A stretch of 31,087 nt of DNA from assembly GCA_934621505.1 (NCBI GenBank), contig CAKTUU010000027.1, positions 1 through 31,087 on the forward strand. Direction: 5' to 3'. Within the stretch, counting starts at the first letter, position 1; the number at the start of each line of letters is the position of its first letter. This stretch comes from an uncultured Clostridia bacterium. GTDB taxonomy: Bacteria; Bacillota; Clostridia; Christensenellales; Aristaeellaceae. The notes below the pieces were generated by a model. That model saw only the letters and a program-made list of their open reading frames with translations. It was not told the origin of the DNA and searched no databases. This document shows, piece after piece, positions 8,820 to 15,600 of the stretch. Position numbers and translations under genes: made by a program.

Positions 8820-9512
8820 ATGCGTTTGATGAATTACAATATTCACTCCGGCAAGGATTCCGCCGGACAGATGAACCTGGAGGCCATGGCCCAGGCCATT
8901 GTGGACTACGCCCCGGACTTCGCCTTTGTGGAGGAGGTTGCGGTGAATGTATCCACCGCCGGGCCGGTGGACGCGTCCGCCTTTTTGCAGCGGCATACCG
9001 GCATGGCCTGTCACTTTGCCAGGACCATTGACTGGCAGGGCGGTCAGTATGGCATTGCGCTGCTGAGCCGCCACCCGGTTACGGATTTGCGCGTTCACCC
9101 TGTGCCGGATCTGGAGGAGAGCCAGCGGGACGGCTGGTTTGAGCATCGAGTCGTCCTCACCTGCCAGACAATGTGGCAGGGCCGTCCTGTAACGCTGATG
9201 ATGACCCATCTGGGCCTGTCGGATGGGGAGCGCGCCCTGGGCTTTGCCCTGCTGGAAAAGCTGGTGGACGAGGCCCCCGCGCCGGTGATTCTGGCCGGGG
9301 ATTTGAACACCGACCCGGACGAGGCGCTGCTGCGGCCCCTGCTGCGGCGGCTCAGCATGGACAGCACCGCGTATACCTACTCCACAGAGCAGCCCGAGCG
9401 AAAGATCGACTACATTCTCACCTCGCCCGCTTTCCGGGTGGAGGGGGAGGAACCTCTGCCCTGTCCCGCGTCGGATCACTTTGCCCTGGGCAAGGTCATT
9501 GAGTGGAAGTAG
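8820..9512 (+). CDS. Endonuclease/exonuclease/phosphatase family protein
   Basis: The 230-residue protein has the DNase I-like (EEP) catalytic set: N7 in MNYNIHSG, E39 in FVEEV, H130 in MMTHLG, D161 and N163 in GDLNTDPDE, and the terminal S218-D219-H220. The fold cleaves phosphodiester or phosphomonoester bonds with Mg2+. Members include nucleases, sphingomyelinases and inositol phosphatases, and the sequence does not distinguish these. There is no signal peptide, so the product is cytoplasmic. AAGGAGG precedes the start. It is the last gene of the HD-DUF4317-EEP operon; hairpins and a terminator follow. Confidence 0.88.
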   Translation: MRLMNYNIHSGKDSAGQMNLEAMAQAIVDYAPDFAFVEEVAVNVSTAGPVDASAFLQRHTGMACHFARTIDWQGGQYGIALLSRHPVTDLRVHPVPDLEESQRDGWFEHRVVLTCQTMWQGRPVTLMMTHLGLSDGERALGFALLEKLVDEAPAPVILAGDLNTDPDEALLRPLLRRLSMDSTAYTYSTEQPERKIDYILTSPAFRVEGEEPLPCPASDHFALGKVIEWK

Positions 9513-9519
9513 AAGCAAA

Positions 9520-9675
9520 CTCCGTCCCATGGCAAAACGCCGGGACGGAGATCAGGCCGTCGAAAACATTCCGTCCGCCTGGGTGCTGCGTGCAGCAAAT
9601 GAAACGGCTCCATTTGCCGACCGCAGGTCAGCCGGTGGATCCGATTCCGGTCAGAGAGGCTGCGGTCCCTCTGAC
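9520..9675. other. Hairpin-rich intergenic stretch
   Basis: No gene was recognised here. CTCCGTCCC (9520-9528) pairs perfectly with GGGACGGAG (9542-9550). A second stem, GTCAGAG-A-GG with CCCTCTGAC, spans 9650-9675. Neither has a following T-run. The stretch between the stop of the EEP gene and the terminator at 9688 may be a structured 3' UTR or a small RNA. Confidence 0.35.
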
Positions 9676-9687
9676 AGCTTTCCGGAC

Positions 9688-9725
9688 AAAGCACCATGTC
9701 TTCATCCGAAAACATGGTGCTTTTT
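9688..9725 (+). terminator. Intrinsic terminator of the HD-DUF4317-EEP operon
   Basis: AAAGCACCATGT (9688-9699) pairs over 12 bp with ACATGGTGCTTT (9712-9723) and ends in a five-T run (9721-9725). Confidence 0.8.
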
Positions 9726-9730
9726 GCAAT

Positions 9731-9762
9731 AAAAAACGCCCCCTGCTTTTGGCAGGGGACGT
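9731..9762 (-). terminator. Intrinsic terminator of the zinc-ribbon gene
   Basis: On the minus strand ACGTCCCCTGC (9762-9752) pairs with GCAGGGGGCGT (9746-9736), with a single G-U position, and is followed by six T (9736-9731). It ends 8 bases after the zinc-ribbon stop codon. Confidence 0.85.
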
Positions 9763-9770
9763 GAATGGCC

Positions 9771-10061
9771 TTAGTACTGGCTGTTGCGGTTGCGCTCGAA
9801 GCACTCACGGCAGTACACGGGCTTGTCGCCACGGGGCTGGAAGGGCACCTGGGTGGTGCAGCCACAGCCATCGCAGATGACTTCGTAGTACTGACGCTCG
9901 GTACGGTTGGGGTTCTGCTGGTTGCGGCGGGCGGCGCGGCACTCATGGCAGCGGGTGGGGTCGTTCTGGAAGCCCTTGTCAGCGAAGAACTGCTGCTCAG
10001 AAGCGCTGAACACGAATTCCTTACCACAATCGCGGCATACCAAAGTCTTGTCTTCAAACAT
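9771..10061 (-). CDS. Small zinc-ribbon protein (four CxxC pairs)
   Basis: The 96-residue protein has four CxxC pairs: C9/C12, C38/C41, C63/C66 and C84/C87. The first two form a zinc-ribbon (KTLVCRDCGKEF ... RCHECRAARR). The last two form a second zinc site of the CxxC-x17-CxxC type (CDGCGCTTQVPFQPRGDKPVYCREC). Such double-ribbon proteins are widespread in Bacillota and related phyla, probably bind two zinc ions, and have no established function. The start has GGAGG 8 bases upstream. An extended -10 at 10196-10201 gives a leader of about 130 nt that can fold. It lies downstream of dnaA on the same strand but has its own promoter and terminator. Confidence 0.85.
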   Translation of the reverse strand: MFEDKTLVCRDCGKEFVFSASEQQFFADKGFQNDPTRCHECRAARRNQQNPNRTERQYYEVICDGCGCTTQVPFQPRGDKPVYCRECFERNRNSQY

Positions 10062-10190
10062 GGTTGGTTTCCTCCATTTTCTTTGTTGGTACTGGCTCCG
10101 GATGTTTCCGTTACTTGGTTGTAGGTTTCCATAGCTTCCAACAAAGAAGGGGTAGGAACCTGAAACCGGGTTGCTCGAGCCGGGGCAACG
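10062..10190 (-). promoter_or_regulatory. Structured 5' leader of the zinc-ribbon gene
   Basis: In the transcript, CTTTGTTGG (10146-10138) pairs perfectly with CCAACAAAG (10089-10081). They enclose a 48-nt domain with two small hairpins, CGGA-AACA-TCCG and a GG-AAA-CC stem. The closing stem ends 5 bases before the GGAGG ribosome site. A further GTTGC...GCAAC stem lies near the 5' end. This is the layout expected of a cis-acting element controlling translation. It matches no riboswitch class I know. Confidence 0.45.
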
Positions 10191-10195
10191 GCTGT

Positions 10196-10201
10196 ATTAT
10201 A
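10196..10201 (-). promoter_or_regulatory. Extended -10 promoter of the zinc-ribbon gene
   Basis: On the minus strand a perfect TATAAT (10201-10196) is preceded by CATGC, so it has an extended TGN. The -35 at 17 bases (TATGCA) is weak. It lies between the dnaA stop and the zinc-ribbon gene. Confidence 0.6.
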
Positions 10202-10266
10202 GCATGAATCAACGGTTTTGCATAGCGTTTTCAGGAAATTTCTTGCGAGCTTCTTTCGTATCCGCG

Positions 10267-11601
10267 TTATTTTACATCTTTGATCAGTCTGCGCACGTCG
10301 TCCAGCAGGCTGGCCATGCTGGGCGACTGGCGGATGGACTCCTCCACCTTGTCGATGGATGACATAACGGTGGTATAGTGGCGGCCGCCGAAGGCGTCGC
10401 CGATTTTCTTCAGGCTGAGGCCCATCATTTCCCGGGTCAGGTACATGGCGATCTGCCGGGGCACGGTTACCTCGTGGTTGCGCTTGGGGCTGCGGATATC
10501 GTCCACCGTAATGCCGTAGTAGTCCGCCACAGCCTCCTGAATGCTGTCGGCGGTGATCAGGTGGGTGGCCTTGTGCTTGAACAGCTCGTGCAGCGCCTCC
10601 CGGGCCAGCTGCATGTCAATGGGTCTGCGTGTCAGGCTGGAATAGGCGGTCAGGCGGGTCAGGCTGCCCTCCAGCTCGCGAATATTGGTATCGATTTTCT
10701 CGGCGATCAGCACCAGAATATCGTCGCTGATGGACAGCTTTTCATATTCCGCCTTTTTGCGCAGAATGGCCAGCCGGGTTTCAAAGTCCGGGCGCTGAAT
10801 ATCCGCCACCAGTCCGCCCTCAAAGCGGCTGCACAGGCGTTCCTCCAGCTTTTGAATTTCCTTGGGGGGCTTATCCGACGTCATCACAATCTGCTTGTTG
10901 GCGTCCCGCAAATGGTTAAAGGTGTGGAAAAATTCCTCCTCCGTCCCTTTTTTGCCGGCGATAAACTGAATATCGTCCACCAGCAGAATATCCGCCGTGC
11001 GGAAACGATCGCGGAACTGCTGGTTCTGGTTGGACTGCATGGCGCTGACCAGCTGATTGGTAAAATCCTCGCTGGTAATGTACAAAATTTTCTTTTCCGG
11101 GTACATGTCGTGGGCGTAATGGCCGATGGCGTGCATCAGGTGGGTTTTGCCCAGGCCCACGCCCCCATAGATAAACAGGGGGTTGTACGCCTCGGCGGGC
11201 ATTTCGGCCACAGCCAGGGACACGGCGTGGGCAAACCGGTTGGACGAACCCACCACAAAGGTGTCAAAGGTATACTTGGGGTTGAGCATGGCCAGGGCGT
11301 TGCCGCTCTGGCGGGCGGTCAGCTGGTTCAGCCGGGGCTCCAGTTCGCCGTCGCACAAAATTTCCACGCTGACAGCCCGGCCCGCCGCCCGGTTGACCGC
11401 GCTTTGAATCTGGTCCATGTAGCGCTTAATGCCCACGTCCAACATGGCCGGGGCCGTGCATTCCAGCAGCAGCACGTCGCCCTCCTGGGCATAGGGCTTC
11501 AGCGGGGTGGCAATCCAGGTGTCATAGCTGACCCGGACCATCTCCTGCTTCAGCAGTTTGCAGGTGCCAGACCATAATTCCTCAGCGTTCATCACGTACA
11601 T
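10267..11601 (-). CDS. dnaA: Chromosomal replication initiator protein DnaA
   Basis: DnaA binds 9-bp boxes at oriC and melts the origin. The 444-residue protein has domain I (about 1-85), a very short linker domain II (about 86-105), the AAA+ domain (Walker A GGVGLGKTH at 146-154, Walker B ILLVDD at about 205-210) and domain IV with the DNA-binding signature GGRHYTTVMSSIDK. Two ATGs are possible: 11601 (MYVMNAEELW) with GGAAGG at good spacing, and 11592. The first suits the ribosome site, the second the family's usual N-terminus. A promoter (11734-11762) and DnaA-box-like sites in the leader suggest autoregulation. The usual neighbours (dnaN, recF, gyrB; rpmH, rnpA) are absent, and a zinc-ribbon gene follows instead. 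Confidence 0.98.
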   Translation of the reverse strand: MYVMNAEELWSGTCKLLKQEMVRVSYDTWIATPLKPYAQEGDVLLLECTAPAMLDVGIKRYMDQIQSAVNRAAGRAVSVEILCDGELEPRLNQLTARQSGNALAMLNPKYTFDTFVVGSSNRFAHAVSLAVAEMPAEAYNPLFIYGGVGLGKTHLMHAIGHYAHDMYPEKKILYITSEDFTNQLVSAMQSNQNQQFRDRFRTADILLVDDIQFIAGKKGTEEEFFHTFNHLRDANKQIVMTSDKPPKEIQKLEERLCSRFEGGLVADIQRPDFETRLAILRKKAEYEKLSISDDILVLIAEKIDTNIRELEGSLTRLTAYSSLTRRPIDMQLAREALHELFKHKATHLITADSIQEAVADYYGITVDDIRSPKRNHEVTVPRQIAMYLTREMMGLSLKKIGDAFGGRHYTTVMSSIDKVEESIRQSPSMASLLDDVRRLIKDVK

Positions 11602-11733
11602 TCAACCTTCCGTATGTGTATATATGCAGTTTCGCCCCATGAACGTTTTTCCACATCAAAAGCGTCCACAGACGAAAAGAATGTGGAAAATCGCATTGTG
11701 GAAAACCACCGCTTTTTCCGCATCGTGTCACCT

Positions 11734-11762
11734 ATCATAGCAGAAGCAAACCGTTTTGGCAA
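11734..11762 (-). promoter_or_regulatory. dnaA promoter
   Basis: Minus-strand TTGCCA (11762-11757), a 17-base spacer and TATGAT (11739-11734) with an extended TGC. The start near 11727 puts three strong DnaA-box-like sites in the 125-nt leader. Confidence 0.75.
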
Positions 11763-11863
11763 GGGCTTGCCCAGCCCGGGTTTTTGCATAGGATGTGGAA
11801 TGTTGAAAACTTCTGTATCAATCCCTTGTATAGAGGGCCGGCACCCTATACAAAAAATAGCGC

Positions 11864-11892
11864 TTGACAATTTGATTATGCGCAAATATACG
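11864..11892 (+). promoter_or_regulatory. Promoter of the divergent two-gene unknown operon
   Basis: TTGACA (11864-11869), a 17-base spacer and TATACG (11887-11892). It would give a leader of about 140 nt before the GTG start at 12039. Confidence 0.5.
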
Positions 11893-12038
11893 TATTTTAT
11901 CGAATGAATATTCATTTTCAAAAGAAAAGATTTCCTGTCTGCATCTTTTTGACCGTCTTTTCAAAGGAAAAGCCGGAAAGATGTAGAAATTACTAGAAAA
12001 AGGGTTGATAGCGTTTGTCGCGGGGGAGGTGAGGGACG

Positions 12039-12527
12039 GTGGCCATTCCGGTATCGGCCAGAGAGGTGGAACATGTGCTGCGGCCATGGTTTGGCACGCT
12101 TTTTTTAAGCTCCAACACCCTTGCCGAGGCGGTGGCCCAGCGCCTGGCTGCCTACGCCCCCTACCGCCAAACCCTGGAGGATATGCGCGCCCAGCTGGAG
12201 GCCTTTCTGCTGACCCAGATGAACCGGCTGACCAACGGTTCCATGACTGTGATTACCGATAACTACCACAGCCGCCGCCTGGGCATGGAGCAGATCGCCG
12301 CCGTTACGGACGACCTGATGGGCGTGCTGTTTGACAAGCTGACCCCTTTTTCCGCCAATTTCATCAAGCTGAACGATTACAGCCTGAATGTGTACAGTCT
12401 GAACGCGCTGCGGGTGCTGTATCAAAAATACGCGTCCTTTTACAGCCAGGAGGAGTTTCAGTTTCTCAAGCACATGATTCGCACCATCTACCCGCCCCAA
12501 TGCTACGCGGCCTGGATGAAGGAATAA
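12039..12527 (+). CDS. Hypothetical protein, divergent from dnaA
   Basis: I do not recognise this 162-residue protein. It is predicted to be soluble and mainly helical, with no signal peptide, membrane segment, cysteine cluster or nucleotide-binding motif. A conserved-looking core might be the segment SMTVITDNYHSRRLGMEQIAA and the aromatic stretch FIKLNDYSLNVYSLNALRVLY. The GTG start is chosen because GGGGGAGGTGAG lies about 8 bases upstream. The next gene begins 15 bases after its stop, with its ribosome site overlapping the stop region, so they form an operon. The location, divergent from dnaA across the DnaA-box region, is suggestive but proves nothing about function. Confidence 0.75.
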   Translation: MAIPVSAREVEHVLRPWFGTLFLSSNTLAEAVAQRLAAYAPYRQTLEDMRAQLEAFLLTQMNRLTNGSMTVITDNYHSRRLGMEQIAAVTDDLMGVLFDKLTPFSANFIKLNDYSLNVYSLNALRVLYQKYASFYSQEEFQFLKHMIRTIYPPQCYAAWMKE

Positions 12528-12542
12528 GGAGGTGAACCGGGT

Positions 12543-13004
12543 ATGCCTTTTCTGCATCCCCTGGGAGCGGACGGTCTGTGCCGCAAGGATTCCTTACGCC
12601 CCGCCGCCGAAGCGGCCCAGGCGCAGCCGTCAAACAGCGCGCCGCCTGCGGAAGCGAGGGCGGTGGAGCACGCTGCGCCTGTGGATGTTTCCGGCCCCAC
12701 GCCGGAAGGGCCCTCCTATGCCTGGGGGCCGGAGCCGGATTTGCCAGAGCCCGAACCATCCCCGGAAATAGACGATGGCCCGGACGCCGTTCCCACCGAG
12801 CGCATGCCTGTACCGGCCTGTGTTCCCGTTTATCCCACGCTGCCACAGAAAAGCCGCCGTTCCAAAGCCTGGCTTGCCCTGCCCTGCGCGCTGGCGCTGG
12901 GGGCGGCTATTGGTTACCTGCTGTACCGGCTGGGGCTTGCGCCGTCCATTTTGTCCTGGGTGCGGACCGTGGCGAATCAAATCGGCCGTCTGTTCCAAAA
13001 ATAA
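12543..13004 (+). CDS. Hypothetical proline-rich protein with one C-terminal membrane helix
   Basis: Not recognised. The first two thirds of this 153-residue protein are low-complexity, rich in Pro, Ala and Glu (for example PEPDLPEPEPSPEIDDGP), and probably disordered. A basic patch (KSRRSK) precedes a single hydrophobic helix (about residues 108-127, WLALPCALALGAAIGYLLY), followed by about 25 residues. With no N-terminal signal, the proline-rich part is probably cytoplasmic and the protein anchored by its C-terminal helix. AAGGAGGTGA precedes the ATG and overlaps the end of the upstream gene, so translation may be coupled. A terminator follows directly. It could be a membrane tether for the upstream product (inference). 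Confidence 0.72.
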   Translation: MPFLHPLGADGLCRKDSLRPAAEAAQAQPSNSAPPAEARAVEHAAPVDVSGPTPEGPSYAWGPEPDLPEPEPSPEIDDGPDAVPTERMPVPACVPVYPTLPQKSRRSKAWLALPCALALGAAIGYLLYRLGLAPSILSWVRTVANQIGRLFQK

Positions 13005-13016
13005 ACCTTGTTTTTC

Positions 13017-13049
13017 AAAGCCGTCCTCCTGTTGGGGGGACGGCTTTTT
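13017..13049 (+). terminator. Intrinsic terminator of the 12039-13004 operon
   Basis: AAAGCCGTCCTCC (13017-13029) pairs with GGGGGACGGCTTT (13035-13047), 13 bp with one G-U, around a TGTTG loop. A five-T run (13045-13049) overlaps the end of the stem. Confidence 0.85.
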
Positions 13050-13069
13050 CCATCCGTCAAAGAAAACTG

Positions 13070-13098
13070 TGGACAAAGCCATTGTAATACGATATAAT
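13070..13098 (+). promoter_or_regulatory. Promoter of the ROK-like kinase gene
   Basis: TGGACA (13070-13075), a 17-base spacer and a perfect TATAAT (13093-13098). The leader of about 66 nt is AT-rich, with GGAGGG 8 bases before the ATG. Confidence 0.75.
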
Positions 13099-13170
13099 AA
13101 AAATCGCTGATAGCAATATAAACACATAGTAATACATATTTGAAAAATCACTATCTGGAGGGAATAACAA

Positions 13171-14550
13171 ATGGATTCTTTGAAAATCATCGCGCCCCTG
13201 GACAAAGCCTTTACCCCCATTTACCGCAGCCTGTGCGATTTGCAGGCTCGGGCGGAAAAGGAAAACGGACCCACCCTGCGCATCGCGCTGGAGCGCAACG
13301 ACGGCCTGACCGCCGTGCGGGATATGCGTCTGCTGCCCGAAACGCCTGAAAACGACGCCCTGAACCTGACCCTGGCCGAGCGAATGATCAAGAGCATGAT
13401 CTGGGTTTACGGCGGCTTCCGGGTAACCCTGGCAGGCAGCCGCAAGGTGTACGAGGGCGTGAAGGACCAGTACCGTGTCAGCGGCAAGCGGGAATTTGAC
13501 GCGCAGTTTATGGCCCGTGTGTACGAGCACGACTTTGAGGTGCTTTACGCTGCTTCTCTGGCGGAAGCGCCCGCTCAAAAGGACGCTTCCAGCCCCATCG
13601 GCCGTCATCTGGACGGCTGCCGCATCGGCTTTGACGCGGGCGGCAGCGACCGCAAGGTCAGCGCCGTCATCGACGGTCAGAGCGTGTACAGCGAGGAGGT
13701 TGTGTGGTTCCCCAAAACCACGGCGGACCCGGCCTATCATTTTGACGGCATCGTCAGCGCCATGAAAACCGCCGCCTCCAAAATGCCCCGGGTGGACGCC
13801 ATCGGCGTCAGCTCCGCCGGCGTATACATCAACAACCACACCATGAAGGCTTCCCTGTTCCTGAAGGTGCCCCAGGACGATTACGACAAGTACGTCAAGG
13901 ATATCTATATTCGCGCCGCCAAGGAAATTGGGGACGTGCCGCTGGTGGTCTGCAACGACGGCGATGTAACCGCCCTGGCCGGAGCCATGAGCCTGGGCGT
14001 GGACGGCATTCTGGGCATTGCCATGGGCACCAGCGAGGCGGGCGGCTATGTGGATACTAAGGGCAACATCACCGGCTGGCTGAACGAGCTGGCCTTTGTG
14101 CCCTGCGACCTGGCCCCGGACGCCATGGTGGACGAATGGAGCGGCGACCGCGGCTGCGGCGTGAAGTATTTCTCCCAGGACGCGGTCATCAAGCTGGCCC
14201 CCGCCGCGGGCATTCATCTGGACGAAGGCCTGAGCCCCGCCGAAAAGCTGAAGGTGGTGCAGGCGGAGATGGAAAAGGGCAACCCGGAGGCCGCCAAGAT
14301 TTACGAAACCATCGGCGTTTACCTGGGCTACACCCTGGCCTTCTACGCCATGTTCTACGATATCAACCATGTGCTGCTGATGGGCCGTGTAACCAGCGGC
14401 AAGGGCGGCGACATTGTGCTGGCCAAGGCGCAGGAGGTGCTGCGCGCCGAATATCCCCAGCTGAAAATGCAGGTGAACCTGCCGGACGAAAAGAGCCGCC
14501 GCGTGGGCCAGAGCGTGGCCGCCGCCAGCCTTCCCTCCCTGCAGGGCTGA
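13171..14550 (+). CDS. ROK-like sugar kinase / ASKHA-fold protein with N-terminal extension
   Basis: The 459-residue protein has an ASKHA kinase core from about residue 150. Phosphate-1 is GFDAGGSDRK (153-162), the catalytic-acid region is NDGDVTALAG (N262, D263), and phosphate-2 is GIAMGTSEAGG (282-292). The layout resembles ROK-family hexokinases. The typical ROK zinc motif CxCGxxGCxE is not visible; WSGDRGCGVKYF lies where part of it might be. About 150 residues precede the core and do not resemble the winged-helix of ROK repressors. It probably phosphorylates a sugar, amino sugar or polyol, but the substrate is unknown. It is monocistronic, with its own strong promoter and hairpins downstream. 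Confidence 0.7.
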   Translation: MDSLKIIAPLDKAFTPIYRSLCDLQARAEKENGPTLRIALERNDGLTAVRDMRLLPETPENDALNLTLAERMIKSMIWVYGGFRVTLAGSRKVYEGVKDQYRVSGKREFDAQFMARVYEHDFEVLYAASLAEAPAQKDASSPIGRHLDGCRIGFDAGGSDRKVSAVIDGQSVYSEEVVWFPKTTADPAYHFDGIVSAMKTAASKMPRVDAIGVSSAGVYINNHTMKASLFLKVPQDDYDKYVKDIYIRAAKEIGDVPLVVCNDGDVTALAGAMSLGVDGILGIAMGTSEAGGYVDTKGNITGWLNELAFVPCDLAPDAMVDEWSGDRGCGVKYFSQDAVIKLAPAAGIHLDEGLSPAEKLKVVQAEMEKGNPEAAKIYETIGVYLGYTLAFYAMFYDINHVLLMGRVTSGKGGDIVLAKAQEVLRAEYPQLKMQVNLPDEKSRRVGQSVAAASLPSLQG

Positions 14551-14598
14551 CCGCGCCCGCGAACATCGCCGCGTTGGAAAAGATCTGTGGCACAAGGC

Positions 14599-14693
14599 TT
14601 AGGGGCGCTGCCCCTAAAACCCTGGCAGGAGGCAGTGTCTCCTGCACCTCCGGTTTTTCAACACGCTGAATCGGAGGATTGCGACCCTCCGAT
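14599..14693. repeat. Three tandem short hairpins downstream of the ROK-like gene
   Basis: TTAGGGGC/GCCCCTAA (14599-14617), GCAGGAG/CTCCTGC (14625-14645) and ATCGGAGG/CCTCCGAT (14670-14693) are perfect stems of 8, 7 and 8 bp. The first two have the GGGGCGCTGCCCC and AGGAGGCAGTGTCTCCTGC style of dispersed intergenic repeats seen in Clostridia. A TTTTT lies after the second. Confidence 0.5.
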
Positions 14694-14709
14694 GCTTCTT
14701 TGACACGCA

Positions 14710-14743
14710 AAAGGGCAGGATTCCGATTGAAATCCGGCCCTTT
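14710..14743 (-). terminator. Terminator of the ECF-kinase-DUF3842-Mrp operon
   Basis: AAAGGGC-A-GGATT (14710-14722) pairs with AATCC-G-GCCCTTT (14731-14743), with one mismatch. It lies between convergent genes, 14 bases beyond the Mrp stop. The T-run on the minus strand is short, so efficiency is uncertain. Confidence 0.55.
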
Positions 14744-14756
14744 GCTATACCCTTTT

Positions 14757-15575
14757 TCAGCAGATGGCGTCGGCCAGCTGGTCCAGCCAGTCGCCGTTGA
14801 ACAATTCAATCATGCCCTTGTCAATGCTGCCCGCCAGCTTGGGATCCATGGGCAGGCGCGCCGTCAGGGGAATGTTGTATTTCTGGGCAATTTCGGCGGC
14901 ATGGCTTTCGCCGAACAGCTCAAAATGCTTGCCGCAGTCCGGGCACACCGCGTAGGACATGTTCTCCACCAGGCCCAAAACCGGCACGTCCATCATACCG
15001 GCCATTTTCAGGGCCTTTTCCACAATCATTTCCACCAGCTGCTGGGGGGTGGATACCAGCACCACGCCGTCTACGGGAATGGACTGGAACACCGTCAGCA
15101 TTACATCGCCGGTTCCCGGAGGCATATCGATAAACAGGATGTCCTTGTCGCCCCAGATTACGTCCGTCCAGAACTGGGTTACCGCGCCCGCGATCACCGG
15201 GCCGCGCCATACAACCGGGTCGGAATCGTTCTGCAACAGCAGGTTCAGGCTCATTACGTCAATGCCGGTATGGGTGGGCACCGGGTATACGCCCTCGTCG
15301 CTGCCCATGGCCTTCTGGGTCAGGCCAAAGGCCCTGGGAATGGAGGGGCCGGTGATATCCGCGTCCAGGATGCCCACCTTCAGCCCCCGGCGCTGGGCCA
15401 GCACGGCCAGCATGGCGGTAATCAGGCTTTTGCCCACGCCGCCCTTGCCGGAGCATACGCCAATGACTTTTTTGATATGGGAAAGCTGATGCGGCTTTTT
15501 CAGCAGGCTTTCCGGCTCGGTGCGCTCGCCGCAGTTCTGGCCGCAGCTGGAGCAGTTATGGGTGCATTCGCTCAT
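14757..15575 (-). CDS. Mrp/ApbC/NBP35-type P-loop ATPase, Fe-S cluster carrier
   Basis: The 272-residue protein is of the Mrp/ApbC (ParA-like) family, which binds and transfers [4Fe-4S] clusters in the cytoplasm. The deviant Walker A GKGGVGKS is at 43-50, with ILDADITGPS and FIDMPPGTGD further on. An N-terminal cysteine set (C4, C8, C11, C15) matches the NBP35-like variant. The CPDC pair near residue 210 is the family's bridging-cluster site. The Mrp N-terminal DUF59 domain is absent. The start has AAAGGAA upstream and lies 25 bases after DUF3842. It is the last gene of the leftward operon. The call is secure; the client proteins are unknown, though the DUF362 protein in this window is a candidate class. 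Confidence 0.92.
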   Translation of the reverse strand: MSECTHNCSSCGQNCGERTEPESLLKKPHQLSHIKKVIGVCSGKGGVGKSLITAMLAVLAQRRGLKVGILDADITGPSIPRAFGLTQKAMGSDEGVYPVPTHTGIDVMSLNLLLQNDSDPVVWRGPVIAGAVTQFWTDVIWGDKDILFIDMPPGTGDVMLTVFQSIPVDGVVLVSTPQQLVEMIVEKALKMAGMMDVPVLGLVENMSYAVCPDCGKHFELFGESHAAEIAQKYNIPLTARLPMDPKLAGSIDKGMIELFNGDWLDQLADAIC

Positions 15576-15600
15576 GGGATTCGTTCCTTTCTGGTAGGGT

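Larger units (their letters stand above)
11602..12038. other. DnaA-box cluster and AT-rich region upstream of dnaA (possible oriC)
   Basis: This 437-bp gene-free region has DnaA-box-like nonamers. TTTTCCACA occurs at 11647-11655 on plus and, as TGTGGAAAA, at 11682-11690 and 11697-11705. Weaker matches are GCGTCCACA (11662-11670) and TGTGGAATG (11794-11802). All lie within about 155 bp. An AT-rich stretch (about 11850-12005) follows and could be an unwinding element. An inverted repeat (TTGTATAG at 11826-11833, CTATACAA at 11846-11853) separates the two parts. Such an arrangement is typical of oriC or of a dnaA autoregulatory region. Genes at 282-9512 run toward dnaA, unlike the usual leading-strand bias, so origin status is inference. 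Confidence 0.6.

Noticed and set aside
9513..9770. SRP RNA or tRNA in the intergenic hairpin region
   Set aside because: The SRP domain IV core and the tRNA T-loop GGTTCGA are absent.
13057..14595. Minus-strand frame of about 510 codons opposite the ROK-like gene
   Set aside because: It lacks a ribosome site, is low-complexity, and the plus gene has kinase motifs and a promoter.
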